Assembly: GCA_030145245.1 (NCBI GenBank)
Contig: JAQYWC010000037.1
Span: 1 to 60,411 of the forward strand
DNA from: Desulfobacterium sp.
GTDB lineage: Bacteria > Desulfobacterota > Desulfobacteria > Desulfobacterales > Desulfobacteraceae
DNA length: 60,411 nt
Reading direction: 5' to 3'
Both the position numbers and the translations under genes were made by a program. Below are positions 33,259 to 42,397 of this stretch, piece after piece; position 1 is the stretch's first letter, and each line of letters starts with the position of its first letter. Under the pieces are notes generated by a model. The model did no database searches, had not been told where the DNA came from, and worked only from the letters and a program-made list of their open reading frames with translations.

Positions 33259-35973
33259 ATGATGAGGAAATTTGTTGTATTTCTGGCAACAGGGTTGCTG
33301 CTGTTTACGACGTTTGGCGTCGTTCATGCGAACAATTTAACCGAAACCCAAGTTTCACAGCTTTATGTTTCCATCTTTGGTAGGGCTTCAGAGGGAAGCG
33401 GAAATGCTTTCTGGATGAATGCTCCCAGTATGGTAGAGGCAGCCGAATCCATGTTGGATTCTTCACGTGCAAAAGCATATTTTGGAAATTCTCTGAACAC
33501 CAATCAGGCGTTTATCGAGCATATTTATCTGAATACCCTTGGTAAAACCTATTTAGACGACCCCAAAGGTATTAACTTTTGGGTTGGAGCACTTGATGGT
33601 GGGATGTCAAAGGGTAAAATCATTACCAGCATGATTCAAGCCGCCCAAAAAACCGCTACCGCGGGTGCTGCCCAAGACCGATTTAACAATAAAGTAGCTG
33701 TATCCGACTATACTGCGACCATAATTGATAAAGTTCCCGATGTTAATGATCTGTCAGCATTTGTAGGGTTTATTTCCGGTGTAACCGATGAGTCTGCTAC
33801 GATGACATCGGCTAAAGATGATGTTCGTACATTTGGAGTAGATAATCCCGCCGTAAAAAAACACCCGAAATTCAATTATAATGAAGATGGCAGCAGCATT
33901 CGGGAATTATCCAATAAAAATGTCAACAACTATCTGAAAACCCAGGAGAGTCTGCTTGAAAAGATCAATGGCAACGATAGCGGGTCATTTCATAATCTCT
34001 TTGAAAATTACGTTAACGGGCTTCTGGAGGATAGTTACTTAACCGATTCCATTCCATCCTATGCGCCCCGTGGAGAATCAAAAGAAATTACAATCAATGT
34101 CGCCAATGGGCAGATCGATTATTCAAATTATATTCTCAAAGGTGACATTAATTTAGACTCCAAAGTTGATTTCACCGATCTTAACGAACTGAAAATGGCC
34201 CTGTTCACAGGATCAGAGGAATCAATATACGATCTTAATTCAGACAATGTCATTGACACCCGGGATATGATATTCCTTGTTGCCAGAATAGGATCAGAGG
34301 TCAGCTATTTTGATTTTTACACCACCGCCGGCGAAAAGATATCAGATATTCCGACCCGGGAAGCGTCCGATCCAAGGGCTTTCAGCTATACCGGCACTGA
34401 AACACAAGTGATGGTTGTGCCCAAAGATATTAATAAAGCCAGTGGGTTTACATCCGGTCTGAATGACTTGGACGATGTCTGGTATAAAAAGACAGACTGG
34501 ACGTATCAAGATGATGATGGCTGGGTTGTAGAGGACGGAGCCAACGGTCAGGATAGTGATACCTGGTTCAGGAACGCAAGTTCTGCATCTCAGGATGATG
34601 GTGTTTTGAGAAGAAGCGCCGGCCAGGAGGCGCCTGCCGCTGAAAAAGGTAAAGGCGAAATTTTTAAATATATTTTAGATAAATTACTCGATTTCGATAA
34701 AGTTAAAAGCACCCCTTATCTGGTTGGATGGCACCTTGATCTTCGATATGTCAATGCCGGGACATTTAAAGCGCTGGATAATTATGGTATGGACGGTTCA
34801 AGATCCTATATGCTCCCCTATGAAAACAGAATCAGAAACCCCCATTTTGCAAAAACGAAAATGATGTATGAAAATATATCCGTCACGAAAACGGCATATG
34901 TCTTCCACCTTGGAATTGAAAGAGACCCGGTGCATGTCCGATCTGTACGTCAACCGATAAAAAGGAAGATCATAGTAGACGGTCAAGAGATTATTGTTCG
35001 CCAGATCGTCCATGCGCAGTCCCAGACGTTTACCTCCAATGAAGAACATACGCTGTCCGCTGATATATGGAGTAGCAATAACAACCTTGAAGGAAATGTG
35101 AAGCTCTACCGGATAGGGCCTTATCCCGATGAAAAGGATTATGGCTCAGCCGAAGTGAAAAATAATAGTTTTAGTGTTCCCAATCTGCCCTATGGCGCAT
35201 ACAAAATGGATTTTGAAAACAAATGCGGCTGCTCGACTTCAATAGATGACAGCTACATCTTTAAAGATGACGATACTTATATTCTTGAAATGGAAGAGGT
35301 GGCGAAAAATGTGAGGGTGGGGCTCACCATTGTGGATGGTTCCGATAACCCATTGTCCACTTCAACGGTTACAATAACATCCGCCGAGTGTGTTTCCGAA
35401 GCAAAAAGCGCCAGCGGCACAACCAATGGGGAGGGATTTGTCGCATTTACCGATATGCCCATTGGAAAATATAATGTGTCTGTTGACGGTGCGGGGGCCG
35501 GTAGTATTACATTTTGTGACAACTATAACAGCACTGTCGTTGTTGCAATCGATCGGTTATGGGAATTCAGTGTTACCTATAACAGTCCCTATGGTAGTGG
35601 AACAATTACAGCGAGTGATTTTCGTATCGATTTTGACGCTGAGACCGACCCCGGCGGCATCAAGGTCTATGCCATAGCAGACAGCACCTGTGGAGGGCGT
35701 TTGTGGGGCTGTGGCGATTTTTTAATATTAAGTGATAACATTGTAAGGCCCGGATCAAAATGGGTGTCATTCAGTTCAATGATAACAATTGAAAAAGAGG
35801 CAAGGGAGATGATCTCAGGGGAGATCGATTACGGCATGAACGGCCTGGTTTGTGACGGTCACCTTCCTGCTGGTTTTAATGCTGATTCAGGTGCGACAAC
35901 CTGGACCTACTCAAACGGTTTTAGCTCATGGACGATGACATTAACGCCTTGTGACGCAGGCGGGTGTGATTAA
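33259..35973 (+). CDS. Secreted protein with DUF4214-like and dockerin-like segments
   Basis: A 904-residue exported protein. AGGAGAG precedes the ATG. The signal peptide (residues 1-24) ends at VVHANN. Residues about 27-195 are a DUF4214-like unit close to those in the LRR protein (LTETQVSQLYVSIFGRASEG). Residues about 295-345 look like a type I dockerin: two calcium-loop repeats, GDINLDSKVDFTDLNEL and YDLNSDNVIDTRDMIFL. The middle is unassigned. Residues about 685-745 resemble a carboxypeptidase-regulatory/Ig-like beta domain (TSGTTNGEGFVAF-type pattern, here ASGTTNGEGFVAF). The tail is cysteine- and glycine-rich. Dockerins bind cohesins, but no cohesin is visible in the window. A role in a surface complex is inferred. 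AT-rich composition suggests transfer. Confidence 0.82.
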   Translation: MMRKFVVFLATGLLLFTTFGVVHANNLTETQVSQLYVSIFGRASEGSGNAFWMNAPSMVEAAESMLDSSRAKAYFGNSLNTNQAFIEHIYLNTLGKTYLDDPKGINFWVGALDGGMSKGKIITSMIQAAQKTATAGAAQDRFNNKVAVSDYTATIIDKVPDVNDLSAFVGFISGVTDESATMTSAKDDVRTFGVDNPAVKKHPKFNYNEDGSSIRELSNKNVNNYLKTQESLLEKINGNDSGSFHNLFENYVNGLLEDSYLTDSIPSYAPRGESKEITINVANGQIDYSNYILKGDINLDSKVDFTDLNELKMALFTGSEESIYDLNSDNVIDTRDMIFLVARIGSEVSYFDFYTTAGEKISDIPTREASDPRAFSYTGTETQVMVVPKDINKASGFTSGLNDLDDVWYKKTDWTYQDDDGWVVEDGANGQDSDTWFRNASSASQDDGVLRRSAGQEAPAAEKGKGEIFKYILDKLLDFDKVKSTPYLVGWHLDLRYVNAGTFKALDNYGMDGSRSYMLPYENRIRNPHFAKTKMMYENISVTKTAYVFHLGIERDPVHVRSVRQPIKRKIIVDGQEIIVRQIVHAQSQTFTSNEEHTLSADIWSSNNNLEGNVKLYRIGPYPDEKDYGSAEVKNNSFSVPNLPYGAYKMDFENKCGCSTSIDDSYIFKDDDTYILEMEEVAKNVRVGLTIVDGSDNPLSTSTVTITSAECVSEAKSASGTTNGEGFVAFTDMPIGKYNVSVDGAGAGSITFCDNYNSTVVVAIDRLWEFSVTYNSPYGSGTITASDFRIDFDAETDPGGIKVYAIADSTCGGRLWGCGDFLILSDNIVRPGSKWVSFSSMITIEKEAREMISGEIDYGMNGLVCDGHLPAGFNADSGATTWTYSNGFSSWTMTLTPCDAGGCD

Positions 35974-36033
35974 CCGGCAGTTGCTGTTTGTCAACAAAAG
36001 CATATAAACAATCCAAAGGCTGAAAGATACGCC

Positions 36034-36075
36034 AAGCCCGGCACAGGCACTCCATGTTGTGTGCATGCCGGGCTT
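36034..36075 (+). terminator. Possible terminator after the dockerin-like protein gene
   Basis: AAGCCCGGCA (36034-36043) pairs perfectly with TGCCGGGCTT (36066-36075). The loop is 22 bases and only TTTT occurs, eight bases beyond the stem, so it would be a weak terminator or a 3'-end protector. Confidence 0.4.
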
Positions 36076-36081
36076 CGGTGC

Positions 36082-36140
36082 TTTTATCCCATGGATAAGC
36101 GTGTGATTGACGGGCTTCTGCTGAACCGTCATGTAGGGCT
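36082..36140 (-). pseudogene. Remnant of an mltF-like gene
   Basis: Read on the minus strand, this segment encodes KPYMTVQQKPVNHTLIHGIK. MltF in this window has NPYMTVQQKLIHHKLLYGVK at the matching place, and the two share more than 20 identical consecutive bases with the mltF gene near 43385-43407. No other part of mltF is recognisable here. It is a gene scrap between the dockerin-like protein gene and tRNA-Arg. Confidence 0.6.
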
Positions 36141-36227
36141 TTGCCTTGTTTCTCTGAAAAAAGGTTGGCTCTGTTGAAGAATTTATTGGACATAAAGGGA
36201 TTGGCTTGATATAAGGCTTCTTTGTTT

Positions 36228-36304
<77 letters not shown>

Positions 36305-36317
36305 CTTAGATTTTTAA

Positions 36318-36353
36318 GGGCTTTCAGCTTCGGTTGAAAGCCCTTTTTGTTTT
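36318..36353 (+). terminator. Terminator of tRNA-Arg
   Basis: GGGCTTTCA (36318-36326) and TGAAAGCCC (36335-36343) form a perfect 9-bp stem, followed by TTTTTGTTTTG. Confidence 0.9.
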
Positions 36354-36616
36354 GTTCCATTCCTGAAACCCTTTATTCACTATGCTTTCAGTTCGTGGTA
36401 TCCACATCAATTAATCTGGACGTACATTAACAAACTGAGCCGGAAAAGCGAGGACGGAATCTATTTAGAACCGACGCCCCCTCCAATCCAAAGGCTTCAA
36501 ATCGATTCAATCCTGCTCAGGCTTTCTTTTTTGATGGAAAAAATTGGTTCTATGATTGGGAATTCATCATTCTCAATTGCTTTCAGGGAGGGGCAGAATG
36601 AACCCTCTCATTAATG
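36354..36616. other. Gap between tRNA-Arg terminator and broken chemoreceptor gene
   Basis: No gene, promoter or clear repeat was recognised in this stretch. Taken with the tRNA terminator it forms a 312-bp non-coding interval. No second copy of the tRNA 3' end (attachment-site repeat) was seen. Confidence 0.4.
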
Positions 36617-37299
36617 TTATATGGTAAACTCCCTGACCATTTCATTGAGACTCTTGGCTACTTCAGACAGATCCGAAGCCCTGGAATTTACCTGGTGTCC
36701 GCCAATTTTTATCTCTTCGGCAGCCTGGCTTACATTTGTTGAAATCTCCTGGGTTGTTAACGACTGCTCTTCAATGGCGGTTGCCACTGTTCTAACAATC
36801 TCGTTAATCTCATTAATGATGGAAACAATGGATCCTATGGCTTCCACAGACTCTTTTGTTGTCGTCTGAACCCCAGCAATCTTAGTGTTGACCTCATTGG
36901 TCGCCTCGGCTGTCTGCAAGGCAAGGGCCTTGATTTCTCCTGCAACAACGGCAAACCCTTTACCGGCTTTTCCAGCTCTGGCCGCTTCAATGGTTGCGTT
37001 GAGAGCAAGTAAGTTTGTCTGCTCTGAAATATCTGCAATGGTGTCTGTCACCTTATTGATTTCTGAAGCGGCTTTTTCAAGTTCATCAACTTTACCGGAT
37101 CAAGCTCGGCGGTTTTAACGGCCTTTAAGGTTGTCTCACTCCCCTTAGCCGTATTGCTGGCAATCTTGTTAATGGTAACAGCTATAAGACTGATGATTGT
37201 TATAGCCTTTTGTTCTGATGCCTGCAGTCGGAGACTTAATTCATCCTGATTTTTTATAAGTACCCATATAAAAATTTTACACATATAGTATATATGCAT
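36617..37299 (-). pseudogene. Truncated, frameshifted methyl-accepting chemotaxis protein
   Basis: The C-terminal part encodes the conserved MCP hairpin ([36 protein letters not shown]) and ends normally. The upstream part, in another frame, encodes [25 protein letters not shown]. The frames should join around [18 protein letters not shown], so a single-base loss lies at about 37090-37105. The periplasmic sensor, membrane helices and HAMP are missing; the 5' end runs into MHIYYMCKIF with no receptor features. Almost certainly non-functional. Confidence 0.85.
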
Positions 37300-37455
37300 C
37301 GTGTTGATATTCTATCCATATTAAAAACAACCATAGGTAAGATTCTCACGCCACCTACTTACGTAGTAAAGAATCATATGGGCCGTTGGAATGATTGGAG
37401 TATAGTAGCAAAAAAAATATCTGAACCATTTCTTGCTGAATAGTTAAAGTTCCTC

Positions 37456-37484
37456 TTGACAAAAAATAATTTCTCACTTATATG
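37456..37484 (+). promoter_or_regulatory. Sigma-70 promoter for the binding-protein/chemoreceptor pair
   Basis: TTGACA (37456-37461), a 17-bp spacer and TATATG (37479-37484) make a near-consensus housekeeping promoter about 80 bases before the GTG start of the PhnD-like gene. Confidence 0.7.
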
Positions 37485-37564
37485 AGCTATTGCTCAATAA
37501 AGAAAGGTATAAAACCCTAAATCTAATCTCATTGCTATGAGAAATGCAATCAGGAGGATTGACT

Positions 37565-38371
37565 GTGAAAAAGTTTTTTTTAACTCTGTTAATGTTGCTC
37601 ATGATGACCGTAAACACGAAGGCTGACATCGTCTTTGGCGTAATTCCATTGGAAGACAAGGACGTCATGACACAAAAATTCACCCCCCTGGCCCACTATC
37701 TTACCACTCAACTTGGAGAGCCCGTTACTCTACAGGTCGGAAAAGATTACAATGAAATCGAAACCGGCATCAGCAATGGCGTCATCCAGCTCGCCTACCT
37801 CGGACCAGCGGGTGCGGTCAAAGTGAACAAACAGAATCCTTTTATTTTTCCCCTTGTCAAAGTGGTTAAAGGGGGAAAGCCTTTCTATAAATCCTATGTG
37901 ATTGCAAAAAAAAATTCTCCTCTTAACAGCCCGTCGGATATAAAGGGAAAGGTTTTTGCCTTTGGCGACAAAGGATCAACCTCATCCTATCTTGTCCCCA
38001 GATACCTTCTGGCCAAAAATGGTGTCACCCTTGACGACCTGCAGGAGCACGTGCTCACCGGGTCTCACTCCAATGTTATAAGGGCAGTGCTTGAAGGTCG
38101 CGCAGCCGCTGGCGGGGTCAAGGAAAGTGTTGCCCTCAAGAACAAAGATAAAGTCAAGTTCCTTGAGATCTCTAATCCAATCCCCAATTTCCCAATCTGT
38201 GTCAATGTAAAGGCGCTTGGTAAGGAAAAAGCAAAAAAACTGCAACAAGCTCTTGTTTCTCTGCCGGAAAAATCCGCTGAAATCACTGGGATCAATAAGA
38301 AGTATGACAAATTTGCCAAGGCAACAATCACCGATTATCAGATCATTGAAGCCATTATGAAACAGCAGTAA
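37565..38371 (+). CDS. PhnD-like phosphate/phosphonate-type binding protein
   Basis: A 268-residue periplasmic binding protein. The GTG at 37565 is chosen because AGGAGG lies seven bases upstream. The signal peptide ends at NTKADIVFG. Family features are FGVIPLEDKDVMTQKFTPLAHYL, NGVIQLAYLGPAGAV, FAFGDKGSTSSYLVPRYLL and GSHSNVIRAVLEGRAAAGGV, typical of PhnD/PtxB-like family proteins. There is no partner permease or ATPase. Instead a chemoreceptor gene follows by 128 bases, so it may present a ligand (phosphonate, phosphite or another small anion) to that receptor rather than serve uptake. Confidence 0.87.
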   Translation: MKKFFLTLLMLLMMTVNTKADIVFGVIPLEDKDVMTQKFTPLAHYLTTQLGEPVTLQVGKDYNEIETGISNGVIQLAYLGPAGAVKVNKQNPFIFPLVKVVKGGKPFYKSYVIAKKNSPLNSPSDIKGKVFAFGDKGSTSSYLVPRYLLAKNGVTLDDLQEHVLTGSHSNVIRAVLEGRAAAGGVKESVALKNKDKVKFLEISNPIPNFPICVNVKALGKEKAKKLQQALVSLPEKSAEITGINKKYDKFAKATITDYQIIEAIMKQQ

Positions 38372-38499
38372 GAGAAGATGGTTACAGTTATTGCATCCCA
38401 TCAATTACAGAAATCCTTTTGAGTATTTAAACCACAAAAGCATTCGCTCTGCATGTCTTACCCCATTCCGGGAGACTAAAACTAATAGGGCTGTATATT

Positions 38500-40518
38500 A
38501 TGAAAATTCGATGGAAACTTCTTTTTTCTATGGTCGCCATTTCAATTCTGCCGGCGCTCCTGATTGCCGGTTTTTCAAGCTATAAAATTTCCAACTATCT
38601 TGAAGTCCGTCAGAGGCTGACCTTAGAAAAGGAAAGCATTGCTGCCAGTGAACATCTTGAAAATTTTATGCGGCTTAGACACCGCGATCTGCGCCTGTTG
38701 CAGGCCTATCCAGTATTAGCCCGATCCCTTATCACTGACTTTGATTACAGCGATGTTGATACCTTGCTTGCGCAACTTGTTGCAGATAAGGACAATCCGT
38801 TCTCTTTTTATATGTTAACCAGGGAAGATGGGATCTGTGTGGGTGCAAGCACACCCAAGCTGATCGGGAAAAAAAACGCACAGAAGAAATGGCACCAGGA
38901 AACCTTGACCCAGGGTTGCTACGTCTCGGACTGGAACAAACGTCCAGACAACGCTCTACTCTCCAACCCGCCGTTTGGGGGCGACTACCGCTATACAATA
39001 GTCTTTTCCTCTGTGATTAAGGATGATCAGGGAAAAAAACTGGGAACGATCAATACCAGAATGAAATGGCAGTTAATTCAGCAATGGCTGGAGTCTCAAA
39101 TCAACAATTTTCGTCAAACAGGTTGGAAAAGCAAAAGCCTGACGCTTATCCGTGAAGATGGCACGGTCATAGCACACGAGCAGAGCAGTTCATATTATGA
39201 AAAAAAGATTAAAGAATTCATCACAGATGAAAAAAGTATCCAGCTCCTTTTCAACAAAGAGAATGGCAGCTTTAGTGATCCAGGCCACGGTTCTTCCCGG
39301 ATATGGGCCTTTGCAACCGTTCATCTGGACGGATTTAAGTGGAAGGTCCTGACGAGCGTGGATAAGGAGGAATTCTATCAGGTACAGAATGATTTCACCA
39401 AGACTTTTACAATTGTTTTCCTATTCTGTATAGCTGGATCTGTTATTATCGGGATAGTAACAGGTAATTCCATAGTACGGCCATTGAATCATACGGTTGC
39501 CGTACTGCAGGACATTGCCGCCGGAGACGGTGATTTAACTGCCCGGTTGCCTGCCCTGACCAGCGGCAAAAAAGGAGATGAAATCAATGAACTATCAGTG
39601 GCTTTCAATACATTTGTTGGAAAGCTGCAAACCATATTCAAAAAAATCACTGCAAATGTAGAGACCCTTAATAATTCTTCTTCGGATTTAACGGATATTG
39701 CCGACACTTTTGCAGCCGGATCGCAGCAGGCTTCCGATTGTTCGGAGACGGTAGCCAGTGCTGCTGACGAATTGAGCAACAAGATGAACAGCATTAGCGC
39801 CGCAGAGGAGGAGGCATCGATAAATATCAGCCAGGTGGCTGACGCGTCCGAGGAGGTCAACTCTACCTTTAGTGATATTGCCGATCAGACAAAAACGGCG
39901 ACAAAAGTGACCAACGAGGCAGTTCAGCAGGCCAGGACAGCGACAACTAAGGTTGCCGAACTTGGCCAGGCAGCCAGCAAGGTCGGCAAGGTTGTGGAGA
40001 CGATTACAGAAATTTCGGAAAAGACCAGCCTGCTGGCCTTGAATGCCACCATTGAAGCGGCGCGTGCAGGTGAGGCTGGCAAGGGTTTTGCCGTGGTGGC
40101 AAATGAAATCAAAGAGCTTGCCAGCCAGACCTTCTCGGCAACCAATGAGATAGAAACAAGGATTTCCGGAATTCTATCCTCTGTTGATGGAACTGTCACA
40201 ACCATCGATCAGATAAGCTCGGTTATCGACAGGGTAAACGAAATTGTTTCAACTATAGCAACCTCCATTGCAAAGCACTCCGAAACAATGGTGGAAATCA
40301 CCAACAATGTCAGCCATGTTTCAGGCGGGATCATTGAGATTACGGGAAATGTGGCTCAAAGTTCTACTTTAGCAAAACAGGTCGCTGCTGATATCTTTGA
40401 AGTGAATACTTCGGCAGACGGAATAAACCGAAGCAGCAGTCAGTTAAAACACAACGCCGAGGACTTGGCAAACCTGGCTACGGAAATCAAAGGACTTGTT
40501 GATAATTTTAAGTTATAA
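38500..40518 (+). CDS. Methyl-accepting chemotaxis protein with Cache-type sensor
   Basis: A 672-residue transmembrane chemoreceptor. The first helix (residues about 6-28) is followed by a large periplasmic dCache-like domain to about residue 300 ([33 protein letters not shown]). The second helix is [18 protein letters not shown], then HAMP ([29 protein letters not shown]). The MA signalling domain has the tip motif [32 protein letters not shown]. It should control CheA. The tip has S where most receptors have N (KTSLLALN). Its gene follows that of a PhnD-like binding protein, a possible ligand adaptor. Confidence 0.93.
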   Translation: MKIRWKLLFSMVAISILPALLIAGFSSYKISNYLEVRQRLTLEKESIAASEHLENFMRLRHRDLRLLQAYPVLARSLITDFDYSDVDTLLAQLVADKDNPFSFYMLTREDGICVGASTPKLIGKKNAQKKWHQETLTQGCYVSDWNKRPDNALLSNPPFGGDYRYTIVFSSVIKDDQGKKLGTINTRMKWQLIQQWLESQINNFRQTGWKSKSLTLIREDGTVIAHEQSSSYYEKKIKEFITDEKSIQLLFNKENGSFSDPGHGSSRIWAFATVHLDGFKWKVLTSVDKEEFYQVQNDFTKTFTIVFLFCIAGSVIIGIVTGNSIVRPLNHTVAVLQDIAAGDGDLTARLPALTSGKKGDEINELSVAFNTFVGKLQTIFKKITANVETLNNSSSDLTDIADTFAAGSQQASDCSETVASAADELSNKMNSISAAEEEASINISQVADASEEVNSTFSDIADQTKTATKVTNEAVQQARTATTKVAELGQAASKVGKVVETITEISEKTSLLALNATIEAARAGEAGKGFAVVANEIKELASQTFSATNEIETRISGILSSVDGTVTTIDQISSVIDRVNEIVSTIATSIAKHSETMVEITNNVSHVSGGIIEITGNVAQSSTLAKQVAADIFEVNTSADGINRSSSQLKHNAEDLANLATEIKGLVDNFKL

Positions 40519-40734
40519 AAAATTGATTCAAAAGCGTAAGCAAAATCATTTTATCAAGTGATCAGCATCCGGGCCAGCCGGTTCATTCATTCACTGCATC
40601 TATAAGCTGCACGTGGATTTCCAGGTGTCCCTCGCAAAAAAAAGCTCCACGTTAAAGTTATTGACTTTTTCGAATAGACTTGTAATGTATGCCTCTATGA
40701 TGAGGATGAAACCTAAAACACTTTTAGACATATT

Positions 40735-41085
40735 TTGGGATTCAAAAAGACCTCCGATCTTGTTCTGGAAAACCTTGCACTCCGCCAGCAGTTGGCCATC
40801 ATGAAACAATCTATACAGCGGCCCCAAATTCGCTGTATAGACCGTTTCTTCTGGGTTTTGCTTTCCCGTATCTGGGGTCACCGGCGTGACGCTTTGGTCG
40901 TCGTGAAACCTGAGGCTGTAATTCGGTGGCACAAAAAAGGTTTCAAGCTGTTTTGGAAGTTTAAGTCCCGGCACAAAAGTCCTGGACGACCTCAGATAAG
41001 GCCTGAGATCCGCGATCTTGTTCGCAGAATGGCAAAGGCTATTCGCCCTAAGGCGCCGCCAGCGGCTTCAGGCCTGTTGCATTAA
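40735..41085 (+). mobile_element. Truncated IS transposase (integrase-like N-terminal part)
   Basis: A 116-codon fragment whose LVLENLALRQQLAIMKQ, CIDRFFWVLLSRIWGHRRDALVVVKPEAVIRWH and SPGRPQIRPEIRDLVRRMAKA are typical of the N-terminal region of rve-type transposases found in IS3/IS481-like elements. The DDE catalytic core is missing: the frame ends 20 bases before the cytochrome gene on the other strand. No ribosome site or terminal inverted repeats were found. A dead remnant. Confidence 0.8.
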
Positions 41086-41104
41086 ATTTTGCGAAGGGCG
41101 CCCC

Positions 41105-41821
41105 TTATTTTTTTGGATGGCATTTGTTGCAGCTTGCCGGGGCATCCTTGGTATTGTTCTTTTTATTGTACGCTTTGTGGCAACTGATGCAGTTGGCATG
41201 GAGGGCCTCGGTATGGTATTCAAAACGCTCTGAATCCGAGAGCTTCCTATCTTTTGATTTTGGCGCTTTGCCGGGATCACTATGACATTCTGCGCAACCG
41301 ACCACCTCATCCCCTATATTTAAATCAACCAGGGGCTCGCCGCTGTCATCATGGTGACAATCTCCGCACGCGATTTCATAATCCTTTAAATGCTTCTGGT
41401 GGGTAAACTGAACGATACCCTTTTTGTGGATTTCGTAAATTGGGTTATCCATGGCAATGATATCTGCCATATCGGAATCTGAACCGGTAGGAACCGTCTT
41501 TTCAGCAACTGTTTTTTCTTCGTTTGCGGGAGATTCTTCCAGTGCCGGCAGCTCCTCTACCGAAGATGCTTTGGGCGAAGATGCTTCAGGCACTTCTTCC
41601 ACATGCTCTTCTAAAACCGTATTATCCTTGGAAGCCACATCTTCTGTTCGATCTTCCTCGACAGCATCCGTTTCATGATCAGCATTCTGGTGCTCCAGGT
41701 ATTCTGTCACATGGACTTGGGATGTCTTATCCTTGGAAGGGATAGAGCAATAGCTTAAAAAAAGAATTAAGACAAGATTAACAATTAAAATGAGATTTTG
41801 CCCGTCAAATTTTTTACGCAT
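41105..41821 (-). CDS. Anchored tetraheme cytochrome c3-type protein
   Basis: A 238-residue exported c-type cytochrome. The ATG at 41821 has GGAGG just upstream. An N-terminal hydrophobic segment (NLILIVNLVLILFLSYC) anchors it; the Cys could be lipidated although Tyr at -1 is unusual. Residues about 30-130 are a very acidic low-complexity linker (EEVPEASS, EESPANEEK). The C-terminal 110 residues hold four heme-binding CXXCH motifs (CGDCH, CAECH, CISCH, CNKCH) with HKKGIVQFTHQKHL histidines as axial ligands, matching class III cytochrome c3. It likely carries electrons in the periplasm. An IS remnant abuts its 3' end. Confidence 0.9.
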   Translation of the reverse strand: MRKKFDGQNLILIVNLVLILFLSYCSIPSKDKTSQVHVTEYLEHQNADHETDAVEEDRTEDVASKDNTVLEEHVEEVPEASSPKASSVEELPALEESPANEEKTVAEKTVPTGSDSDMADIIAMDNPIYEIHKKGIVQFTHQKHLKDYEIACGDCHHDDSGEPLVDLNIGDEVVGCAECHSDPGKAPKSKDRKLSDSERFEYHTEALHANCISCHKAYNKKNNTKDAPASCNKCHPKK

Positions 41822-41983
41822 GAATAACCTCCGGTTCCGCATGATTGTAAATTAATTTACACCGTTTTTTGCAAACAGCCATTGGTTTTCTGGATAATCA
41901 AAAGAAACGTTATACAAAAAAGTACAGGGATGCAACATCTTTGTGGCTTTTTTCGGTTCCGGTTTTATCTGCTTCAAATCCCT

Positions 41984-42280
41984 TTATTTTCCCAGGATCT
42001 GTATTGTCATAATATTATCAATTGGTATAACGGCTTTTTTAATATGTATTGAAAAGAAAAAATATTTTTTTATATGCACGTTTTTTAATATCAGATGGGT
42101 TCCGATTTCTGACAAGTCGACAACATCGGCGTTAAAAACTTTTTTGGTGTTTAATGTGGGGTCTTTTTCCTGGAATACCAGCTTAACCTTTTTATCTATT
42201 AATTTAAGGTAATCACCAACTGTATTTAATTTGATCAGGCCGTCTATTTTGAATTGTATTTTATTGTTGGCTTTACCCAT
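41984..42280 (-). CDS. Small protein of unknown function, beta-rich
   Basis: A 98-residue, lysine-rich protein with alternating hydrophobic residues (KKVKLVFQEKD, VFNADVVDLSEIGTHLILKN), suggestive of a small beta-barrel such as a PilZ-like fold. The RxxxR and D/NxSxxG PilZ signatures are not clearly present. GGGA before the ATG is a weak ribosome site. It stands alone between the cytochrome and mltF genes. Confidence 0.5.
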   Translation of the reverse strand: MGKANNKIQFKIDGLIKLNTVGDYLKLIDKKVKLVFQEKDPTLNTKKVFNADVVDLSEIGTHLILKNVHIKKYFFFSIHIKKAVIPIDNIMTIQILGK

Positions 42281-42397
42281 TATTTATCCCAATTAATAAG
42301 ATTTTTTTTGTGGTTGTTCCTAAGACAGGAAAAAAGGTGACCTGGTCAAGTAACAGCGGATATTCCTGTTCATTTGACAGCTACCCTACCACCTTCA

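Noticed and set aside
40600-40974. 124-codon minus-strand frame over the IS remnant
   Set aside because: The plus strand matches transposase N-terminal motifs; the minus frame has no recognisable content.
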